Below are positions 14,121 to 19,423 of a DNA stretch of 19,423 nt, one piece after another. Below the pieces are notes generated by a model. It made no database searches. It was not told the origin of the DNA and saw nothing but the letters and a program-made list of their open reading frames with translations. Positions within the stretch are counted from its first letter, which is position 1. The number at the start of each line of letters is the position of its first letter. The stretch comes from CAYLLD01 sp964425135. GTDB lineage: Bacteria; Pseudomonadota; Alphaproteobacteria; Rhodobacterales; Rhodobacteraceae. Made by a program: the position numbers and the translations under genes. The stretch spans positions 1-19,423 of the forward strand of contig CAYRKW010000062.1 in the NCBI GenBank assembly GCA_964425135.1, in the 5' to 3' direction.

Positions 14121-14684
14121 TCAGGGAAACCTTGCCGGGTCCCAGTCCCGCGTGAGAATACGTGTTCGGGTCTCCTGACCCACGGGCGAAAACCCGTTGC
14201 GCTGGTAGTGCGCCAGCGCGCGCGGATGGTCAAGCGTGCAGGTGTTCAGCGTGAGCTTTTTCACGCCCTCGTGGTCCCAAAGTGTGTGTACTGCGGTCTG
14301 CAAAAGCCAGGTGCCCATGCCTTTGCCAACCGCCTCTGGAACAAGGCCCAAATAGGCCAGATCGCCGACACCGGGGGTTCGGAAATCAAGTGTAAAGAAA
14401 CCGTTAATCCAACCGTCTCTTAACAAAGTGTAAATTTCGACATTTGTGTCCCGCACAAAGTCACCAAGCTCGTCCGGGTCGTCGTCATGCCGGTCGGTCC
14501 AAGCGTAGTCTGCGCCCACAGCATCGTAGAGCATCAGGAAGTACCAGTTTGGTGGCTCTGTTGCGTGGATCAGCGCAGAGGGCGCGCCGCCGAACAAATG
14601 CGGGCGGGTGTAGTTTGGGCGCGCGGTCATTTCGAGGTAAGTTATTGTATATTCGACGGTTTCACCGGTTCTACGTGCAGTCAT
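14121..14684 (-). CDS. GNAT-family N-acetyltransferase
   Basis: This 187-residue protein has a GNAT acetyl-CoA-binding core. The strand FFTLDFRTPGVGDLAYLGLVPEAVGKGMGTWLL contains the loop A-V-G-K-G-M-G (118-124), and LTLNTCTLDHPRALAHYQRNGFSPVG (145-169) is the typical C-terminal half with the N-x-D-H-x-x-A helix. The N-terminal part (FGGAPSALIHATEPPNWYFLMLYDAVGADYAW) resembles a Rhodobacterales GNAT subfamily of unknown acceptor. The start at 14684 has AAGGA about 10 nt upstream; an in-frame ATG at residue 19 lacks a ribosome site. It precedes the aminotransferase by 27 bp. An array of 11-bp repeats lies 179 bp upstream. The acetyl acceptor is unknown. Confidence 0.88.
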   Translation of the reverse strand: MTARRTGETVEYTITYLEMTARPNYTRPHLFGGAPSALIHATEPPNWYFLMLYDAVGADYAWTDRHDDDPDELGDFVRDTNVEIYTLLRDGWINGFFTLDFRTPGVGDLAYLGLVPEAVGKGMGTWLLQTAVHTLWDHEGVKKLTLNTCTLDHPRALAHYQRNGFSPVGQETRTRILTRDWDPARFP

Positions 14685-14862
14685 TCCGGTCAGTCCTTCT
14701 CGTGTGTGTCAGATCACGATGCCACATTGCGCAGCTGTTGCCCATCCCGATCCAAATTCCTGCGCTGTTGCCGCACCGCATAGGCGCAGATCGCCGATGT
14801 TGAGCAAGGGCGGCGCGTTGCGTGCAAAGGTGTTGCGCAAGAGGTTAATGCGGCCCAGCGGC
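14685..14862. other. Intergenic region upstream of the GNAT gene, no gene seen
   Basis: This is part of a 307-bp space (14685-14991) without a convincing gene. Short open frames here have no ribosome site and no recognisable protein signature. It contains two TTGCGCA-type palindromes, one as TTGCGCAA near 14833-14840. The rest of the space carries the repeat array at 14863-14906, a TATGC/GCATA stem (about 14911-14925) and a GGTTAACC palindrome (about 14925-14932). Confidence 0.5.
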
Positions 14863-14906
14863 GATGCACAACCTATGCACAGTCGATGCACAATCTATGC
14901 ACAGTC
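14863..14906. repeat. Tandem iteron-like array, two 22-bp units (four 11-bp half-repeats)
   Basis: Two 22-bp units differing at one base stand head to tail (14863-14884 and 14885-14906). Each unit is itself two near copies of an 11-bp word beginning ATGCACA, so four ATGCACA cores repeat every 11 bp, one helical turn apart. CTATGCACA, present twice, is one base from the relaxed DnaA-box form TTATnCACA. The array lies upstream of the GNAT gene on the minus strand and beyond the stop of the coiled-coil gene. A site for cooperative protein binding is the likely role; the protein is unknown. Confidence 0.65.
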
Positions 14907-14991
14907 GGATATGCGGGCGGCATAGGTTAACCGGCGCGCGCGGTATTGGTGAACAAAAAGTTAAGGCCGTGCCGGTCGCTCGTCGCACCGG

Positions 14992-15357
14992 TCAGATAAT
15001 CTTGCGCAAATCCTTAAGGAGCTTTGTGGCGAGGTTCGCCGCATCCTCGATCAGCTTGAGTTTCTTTTGGGCCTTGCGCAGTTTCTCAAGAAGTGCGTTT
15101 GCCTCATTCTTGCGCGCGACGATCTGAGCGAGAATCTGATCTGTCACCGCTGAGGACAGCATTTTGTCTTCAAGAATATCGAGCGCGGCATCCTTGGCGG
15201 ATTTGGCCTCGCGCCAGTTTTTGTCGATGGCTTTGAACGCGGCCGTGTCGCCCTTGAATTTCGCCTTCAATTTTTCCTGTCGCGCGGTTCGGGTGAACTC
15301 GTCAAAGATGAAATCGATGGTTTTGGCCGCTTGCAGAATTTGGTTGATGGTCGCCAT
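14992..15357 (-). CDS. Small helical/coiled-coil protein of unknown function
   Basis: I do not recognise this 121-residue protein. It is rich in Lys, Ala, Leu and Asp/Glu and appears almost entirely helical. Heptad-like patterns are clearest in the C-terminal half (ILAQIVARKNEANALLEKLRKAQKKLKLIEDAANLATKLLKDLRKII). It has no signal peptide, cysteine or obvious catalytic motif. GGGGAGA at good spacing precedes the ATG, supporting expression. It lies 18 bp after the lipoprotein gene and surely shares its transcript, so the pair may act together, although one product should be outside the cytoplasm and this one apparently inside. It could be a cytoplasmic scaffold or regulator, or be released by a non-classical route. 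Confidence 0.7.
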   Translation of the reverse strand: MATINQILQAAKTIDFIFDEFTRTARQEKLKAKFKGDTAAFKAIDKNWREAKSAKDAALDILEDKMLSSAVTDQILAQIVARKNEANALLEKLRKAQKKLKLIEDAANLATKLLKDLRKII

Positions 15358-15375
15358 GAATAATCTCCCCGATGA

Positions 15376-16356
15376 TCAGTTGGCGTCGCGGAATTTGCGA
15401 ACAGTTTGCGCCAATGCGGCAATGCGTTTGTTGGCGTCGAGCAAGGTTTCGGTGCTGCCTGTCTCATAGCTTTCGGTGATCGCGTTATGGGTTGAGGCGA
15501 TTTGCCAGAAGACGCGCCAGACGGCCTCTTCCTCGGCTTTGCGCGCTGCGTCATAGGCTTTCTCGACGGTCAGAAAGTCATCCGCATTGCCCAGCTCCTG
15601 CGCGTCAACTGCGTCTTCGAGCGCCAGATAGGCCGCGTCAATCCGCGCCTCTTCGCGCGAGGTGTAATACCACGTTGCGATCACCCGAGTGGCGTCTTGC
15701 ACCGATGGGTTTGCGCGCAGGATCGTTTCTTTGAGCAGCTTGTAGCGATACCGTTCCAACGCTTCGGCTGTGGCTTGGCTCACGAGCGCCTGGCCTTCGG
15801 TTGTTAAAAGGGCGGGTGGATCGCTTTTCTGGTCATCGCTTGACGACAATCCCTCGATAGCCGCCAGTGCAGAGGCTGCGGCTGCGCCTGTTTTGGTCGG
15901 ATCGTCGGATTTGATGAGCTCTTGCAAGGCTTCCGCATAAGCGTCGAGCGCGGTGAGCAGACGACGCGCGTTATTGGCCTGAACCGCTGGATCGCCATCG
16001 GGCAGAACGAGTGGCACTTCGATGATTTCGTCGTTTGCGGCATCGAAAGATTGCGCGACGAGCGCACAATGATCGTTGAAGGCCTGCGGCTCTTGCGCGA
16101 TGTCCACGGAAAGCGGGGTGAGCGGCACGCAGCGGCCGGATTGCGCGTAAAGGCTGCCTTGGGAGGCGAGCGTCTGGCGGCGCAATGCTTCGAGATTGGC
16201 GTCGAGATTATCGGCGTTAAAGGCTTTGGTCGCGGTCATATTCGCCGTTTCGACGCTCTTGGCGAATGTATCGACAGCCGGGCTGATCTGGCTCGTTGAG
16301 CAGGCCGACAGAGCGATGCCGGCGGCGAGCGCGTATGGCGCAATGTGATATTTCAT
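15376..16356 (-). CDS. Lipoprotein of unknown function, helical
   Basis: This 326-residue protein begins with a lipoprotein signal: MKYHIAPYALAAGIALSAC, a lipobox LSAC with C19 followed by S, which suits lipid attachment and outer membrane or periplasmic anchoring. The start at 16356 has GGGGGGA upstream; an in-frame ATG at 16380 would add eight residues before the signal. The mature protein is mostly helical and Ala/Glu/Asp-rich, with two further cysteines (in SGRCVPL and FNDHCALVAQ) that could form a disulfide. No enzyme motif was recognised. It is followed 18 bp later by a small coiled-coil protein. The 108 bp upstream are cut by the assembly gap, so the promoter may be incomplete. Confidence 0.78.
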   Translation of the reverse strand: MKYHIAPYALAAGIALSACSTSQISPAVDTFAKSVETANMTATKAFNADNLDANLEALRRQTLASQGSLYAQSGRCVPLTPLSVDIAQEPQAFNDHCALVAQSFDAANDEIIEVPLVLPDGDPAVQANNARRLLTALDAYAEALQELIKSDDPTKTGAAAASALAAIEGLSSSDDQKSDPPALLTTEGQALVSQATAEALERYRYKLLKETILRANPSVQDATRVIATWYYTSREEARIDAAYLALEDAVDAQELGNADDFLTVEKAYDAARKAEEEAVWRVFWQIASTHNAITESYETGSTETLLDANKRIAALAQTVRKFRDAN

Positions 16357-16464
16357 CTCAATCCCCCCAGAGAAAATCACGTGTTCTGTGTGTAGATGCT
16401 ACGCCGAATCGGAGTGGTTTGGGAATAACCAAGATGGGGGATTGTTTGGGTTGCTGTTTTGATC

Positions 16465-16564
16465 NNNNNNNNNNNNNNNNNNNNNNNNNNNNNNNNNNNN
16501 NNNNNNNNNNNNNNNNNNNNNNNNNNNNNNNNNNNNNNNNNNNNNNNNNNNNNNNNNNNNNNNN
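16465..16564. other. Assembly gap (100 N)
   Basis: A run of exactly 100 N is the usual placeholder for a scaffold gap of unknown size. The region downstream of the fused ATPase gene and upstream of the lipoprotein gene is therefore incomplete. Confidence 0.98.
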
Positions 16565-16583
16565 AGAGCGGCTTGTGAGGCTC

Positions 16584-18401
16584 TCAGCCGTCGATTAGTG
16601 TCTCCAAAGGGTCATGCTCGGCGACCCAATGGCCCGGATGTGGTTGGGTGAGTTTCGGAACATAGGTGTTGTCCTGCGCGGTCAGCTTTGATTGCAAAAA
16701 CCGCAGGCCTGCGCCGGGGTCGAGCGGGGAGGGGAGCTCGCCTTTGAGGATGATCCGCTTACGGGTGCGCTCGACTTTCGGGTCGGGGATCGGCACGGCG
16801 GAGATCAGGGCGCGGGTGTAGGGGTGGCGCGGGTTGCTGTAGATCGCATCCCGGTCGGCCAGCTCCACGATGCGGCCCAGATAGAGGACCATGATGCGGT
16901 GGGAAACCTCGCGGACCACCGACAGATCATGGCTGATGAAGATCATCGACATGCCGAACTCGGCTTGCAAATCCAGAAGGAGTTTGAGGATTTGCGCCTG
17001 GATCGATACATCCAAAGCGGAGACGGCTTCGTCGCAGATGATCAGTTTGGGGCGGCAGATCATGGCGCGGGCGATGCCGACGCGCTGGTTCTCGCCGCCC
17101 GATAGTTCATGCGGGTAGCGATTGATCATGTCTTGGCGCAGGCCGACCCGCTCCATCATTGCGGCGACTTGGATTTTGCGTTCTTTGCGGGACATTTCGG
17201 GTTGGAATGTCGTGAGCGGCTCCATGATCGAGGCGGAGATGGTCATGCGTGGATCGAGGCTGGCGAGCGGGTCCTGGAAGACGATTTGCAGATCGCGGCG
17301 GATCGGGCGCAGCGCTTGTTTGCTCAGCCCGCTGATCTGTTTGCCCAGCCATGTGACGGTGCCGGAGGTTGGCGGGATCAGTTGCAGAACAGCGCGGGCG
17401 AGGGTGGATTTGCCGCAACCGCTTTCGCCGACGATGCCAAGTGTCTCACCAGGGTGCAGGTTGAAGCTGACACCGTCCACGGCTTTGAGCGGGGTTTTGC
17501 GGGGGATCAGCCCACCATCGACCTTGACGGGGAAATGCACGCGCACATTATCGACCTGCAAGAAGTTCGGGTCACGGTTGTCCAGATCATAGGTGTCGAC
17601 CTGGCGGCCGGTTTTCTCCGGCGCATCGATGCGCGGCATCGCATCGAGGAGCATTTTGGTATAGTCGTGCTGCGGCGCGTAGAAGATATCCTCTGCGCTG
17701 CCTTCTTCGACATATGCGCCCTTGCGCATCACCTGCATCCGGTCGCACATCCGCGCCACCACGCCCATATCGTGGGTGATCAGCGCAATCGCGGTGCCCT
17801 CGTCTTGCAGCTTGGCCATCAGGTCGAGGATTTCGGCCTGTACGGTCACATCAAGCGCGGTGGTCGGCTCATCGGCGATCAGCAATTGCGGGTTACAGAG
17901 CATGGCCATGGCGATGACAACGCGCTGGCGCATGCCGCCCGAAAGCTCGTGCGGGAACTGTTTGAGGCGACGCTTGGCTTCGGGGATTTGGACCCGTTGC
18001 AGCCAGTCGAGGCAGATGCGGTCTGCTTCGCGCCCGTCGATGCCTTTGTGAAACGACAGCACCTCGCGCATTTGCTGGCCGATGCGCAAATGCGGGGTCA
18101 GGGCGGTGAGCGGGTCCTGGAAGATCATCGACATCTTCTCGCCGCGGATTTTGTTATGGGCGAGCGGGTCGAGGCCCAAAAGCTCGGTGCCGTCGAATGT
18201 GATGGAGCCTGTGGCGCTGCCATTGGGGGCCAGAAGGCCCATGGCGGTCATGAAGGTCTGGCTCTTGCCAGAGCCGCTCTCCCCGACGATGCCAAGACAT
18301 TCGCCCGGTGCGATGTTGAAGGAGACGCCCTTGACGGCTTCGACGGTGCCATCGGGGGTGTCGAAACCGACGGAGAGGTCTTTGACGGACAGAAGGCTCA
18401 T
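16584..18401 (-). CDS. Oligopeptide/dipeptide ABC transporter, fused double ATPase (OppD-OppF type)
   Basis: This 605-residue protein carries two complete ABC ATPase domains and energises a peptide-type importer. Domain 1 has Walker A GESGSGKS (40-47), signature LSGGMRQ (153-159), Walker B LLIADEP (173-179) and switch H210. Domain 2 has Walker A GESGCGKST (325-333), signature LSGGENQR (433-440), Walker B LIICDEA (453-459) and switch H491. Both domains look catalytically intact. The second signature has GGEN instead of the common GGQR. The C-terminal Opp-type tail (GELPSPLDPGAGLRF...HPGHWVAEHDP) lacks the cysteines found in many OppD/OppF proteins. Its ATG abuts the TGA of the permease gene (TGAATG). 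The ligand is not readable, because no binding protein is in the window. Confidence 0.93.
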   Translation of the reverse strand: MSLLSVKDLSVGFDTPDGTVEAVKGVSFNIAPGECLGIVGESGSGKSQTFMTAMGLLAPNGSATGSITFDGTELLGLDPLAHNKIRGEKMSMIFQDPLTALTPHLRIGQQMREVLSFHKGIDGREADRICLDWLQRVQIPEAKRRLKQFPHELSGGMRQRVVIAMAMLCNPQLLIADEPTTALDVTVQAEILDLMAKLQDEGTAIALITHDMGVVARMCDRMQVMRKGAYVEEGSAEDIFYAPQHDYTKMLLDAMPRIDAPEKTGRQVDTYDLDNRDPNFLQVDNVRVHFPVKVDGGLIPRKTPLKAVDGVSFNLHPGETLGIVGESGCGKSTLARAVLQLIPPTSGTVTWLGKQISGLSKQALRPIRRDLQIVFQDPLASLDPRMTISASIMEPLTTFQPEMSRKERKIQVAAMMERVGLRQDMINRYPHELSGGENQRVGIARAMICRPKLIICDEAVSALDVSIQAQILKLLLDLQAEFGMSMIFISHDLSVVREVSHRIMVLYLGRIVELADRDAIYSNPRHPYTRALISAVPIPDPKVERTRKRIILKGELPSPLDPGAGLRFLQSKLTAQDNTYVPKLTQPHPGHWVAEHDPLETLIDG

Positions 18402-19331
18402 TCAGCGATCTTTCGGGTCGAGCGCATCGCGCAGCCCGTCGCCTATGAAAAACAGGCAAAAGAGCGTGGAGACGAAGAAGAAAAGCGGCACCAGAAGCTG
18501 CCAAAGGGTGCCGTAGATGATGGTGCCCGCGCCCTCCGAGATCAGTGCGCCGAGCGATGTGTTGGGCTCTTGCACGCCAAGACCCAGAAAGGAGATGAAG
18601 CTTTCGGTCAGGATCATCAGCGGCACGAGGAGGGTGGCGTAGACGGCGACGAGGCCGAGAAGATTTGGCACGATATGGCGCAGGATGATGGTGAAGGTGC
18701 CGACCCCAGCGGCCTCTGCCGCCTCGACGAATTCCTTGTGCTTGAGCGAGAGGGTCTGGCCACGCACCACACGGCTCATGTCGAGCCAGGACACCACGCC
18801 GATGCCGACAAAGAGCATGAAGAGCGAGCGCTCGAACATCACCATCAGCAGGATGATGATGAACATGTAGGGAATGGCGATGAGGATATCGACGATGCGC
18901 ATCATCACATTGTCGATCCAGCCGCCGATAAAGCCTGCGGTGGCGCCGTAGAGCGTGCCGATGACGACGGCGACGAGCGCGCCGATAACGCCGACGGCGA
19001 GTGAGGTTTTGGTGGCCTGGATGGTGCGCGCATAAAGATCGCGGCCCAGATCATCGACGCCGAAATAATGCCCGTTGGCAATCGAGGGCTGACCCAGATC
19101 GGCGGCTTGGCCCATGATATCCCAGTCGATCTCTTCGTTCGACCATTGGGCAAAGAGCGGGCCGATCAAGGTGAAGGTGACGATGAGGCCGAGGAAAATG
19201 AGAGAGATCGTCGCGGCCTTGTTACGAAAAAAGCGGTCGCGCGCGTCGATCCAGAGCGAGCGGCCTTTGACCTTCTCTGCCTCTACCAGCGTTTCGCTGA
19301 TACGGTCGAACCGCTCTGATCTAGGCAGCAT
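18402..19331 (-). CDS. Oligopeptide/dipeptide ABC transporter permease (OppC/DppC family)
   Basis: This 309-residue inner-membrane permease has the OppC-type N-terminal region (ARDRFFRNKAATISLIFLGLIVTFTLIGPLFA), the YFGVDDLGRDLYARTIQATKTSL segment, several membrane helices, and the EAA-type coupling loop EFVEAAEAAGVGTFTIILRHIVPN that contacts the ATPase. AGGAGG stands 5 nt before the ATG, a strong ribosome site. The gene is followed with no gap by the fused double ATPase. An OppB-type permease and a binding protein would be expected upstream, beyond the right edge, since no stop of an upstream gene falls in the last 92 bp. The N-terminal extension with SERFDRISETLVEAEK is cytoplasmic. Confidence 0.93.
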   Translation of the reverse strand: MLPRSERFDRISETLVEAEKVKGRSLWIDARDRFFRNKAATISLIFLGLIVTFTLIGPLFAQWSNEEIDWDIMGQAADLGQPSIANGHYFGVDDLGRDLYARTIQATKTSLAVGVIGALVAVVIGTLYGATAGFIGGWIDNVMMRIVDILIAIPYMFIIILLMVMFERSLFMLFVGIGVVSWLDMSRVVRGQTLSLKHKEFVEAAEAAGVGTFTIILRHIVPNLLGLVAVYATLLVPLMILTESFISFLGLGVQEPNTSLGALISEGAGTIIYGTLWQLLVPLFFFVSTLFCLFFIGDGLRDALDPKDR

Positions 19332-19344
19332 GTGCGCCTCCTGT

Positions 19345-19397
19345 CCCGGGCTTGGCCCGGGGCCTCCTGGACACGCGGCCCCGGGGCAAGCCCCGGG
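19345..19397. repeat. GC-rich inverted repeat (REP-like palindromic element)
   Basis: The arms at 19345-19364 and 19377-19397 are about 20 bp each, pair with one mismatch and one bulge, and enclose a 12-base loop. Both arms contain CCCGGG with an interior CTTG or CAAG. Similar CCCGGG-CAAG palindromes are scattered through many Rhodobacterales and rhizobial genomes as intergenic elements; I rely on memory for that. It lies just upstream of the permease ribosome site, inside an apparent transporter operon. Confidence 0.7.
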
Positions 19398-19423
19398 CGC
19401 GGCGTGGCGATTGTGAGACCATG

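Noticed and set aside
14709..14891. Short minus-strand frame reading through the 11-bp repeats
   Set aside because: Its start lies within the repeat array and there is no ribosome site or protein pattern; the repeats are better seen as DNA sites.
14863..14906. CRISPR array
   Set aside because: The repeats are directly adjacent without spacers, are only 11 or 22 bp long, and no cas genes are present.
14863..14906. Chromosome or plasmid replication origin
   Set aside because: There is no replication initiator gene, no clear AT-rich unwinding region and no typical origin neighbours; the DnaA-box likeness is only partial.
17109..19004. Plus-strand open frame of 631 codons opposite the Opp genes
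   Set aside because: It is a shadow frame opposite two clear ABC transporter genes. Its His/Asp/Gly-rich composition is typical of antisense reading of GC-rich coding DNA.

Overview
The window looks like alphaproteobacterial DNA of the Rhodobacterales (Roseobacter) type. It is moderately GC-rich and packed with short-spaced operons, TRAP and Opp/Dpp transporters and sulfonate-type enzymes, and it carries a palindromic CCCGGG-rich repeat. This assignment rests on gene content and style, not on a marker gene. A run of exactly 100 N at 16465-16564 shows that the sequence is a draft scaffold, so adjacency across that gap is not proven.

Layout. At 1-1694 (+) lie the last codons of a probable sulfopyruvate decarboxylase alpha subunit, its beta subunit (ComE-like) and an FMN-dependent alpha-hydroxy acid dehydrogenase. 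The three are tightly coupled. At 1733-3517 a diheme cytochrome c peroxidase (-) and a small exported Sel1-repeat protein (+) diverge, with overlapping 5' ends. At 3627-9480 (-) is a six-gene operon: SsuD-type flavin monooxygenase, aldo/keto reductase, flavin reductase, then TRAP DctQ, DctM and DctP, closed by an intrinsic terminator. Facing it across an 85-bp region with a perfect 14-bp palindrome is a second unit (+) at 9566-11373: a GntR-family regulator and a Gfo/Idh/MocA oxidoreductase. At 11472-14684 (-) are an ornithine cyclodeaminase-family protein, a 522-bp non-coding stretch with three consecutive hairpins, an aromatic/aspartate aminotransferase and a GNAT acetyltransferase. At 14685-14991 is a non-coding stretch with four 11-bp-spaced repeats. 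At 14992-16356 (-) are a lipoprotein and a small coiled-coil protein. After the gap, 16584-19331 (-) holds an Opp/Dpp permease and a fused double ATPase, preceded by a GC-rich inverted repeat.

The main result is the central cluster. The order monooxygenase, aldo/keto reductase, flavin reductase matches, as I recall it, the SmoC-SmoB-SmoA core of the oxidative sulfoquinovose pathway (sulfo-SMO) of Agrobacterium. The residues I recognise from SsuD sulfonate binding are kept. The ABC importer of the Agrobacterium cluster is replaced here by a TRAP transporter. The Gfo/Idh/MocA protein next to the regulator is a candidate NAD-dependent sulfoquinovosidase (GH188-like). The inferred route is: uptake of a sulfoquinovose glycoside, release of sulfoquinovose, FMNH2/O2-dependent desulfonation to 6-oxo-glucose plus sulfite, then reduction to glucose. 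The sulfopyruvate decarboxylase at the left edge suggests that C3-sulfonate metabolism lies nearby. Substrate assignments are inferences from family and context, not demonstrated.
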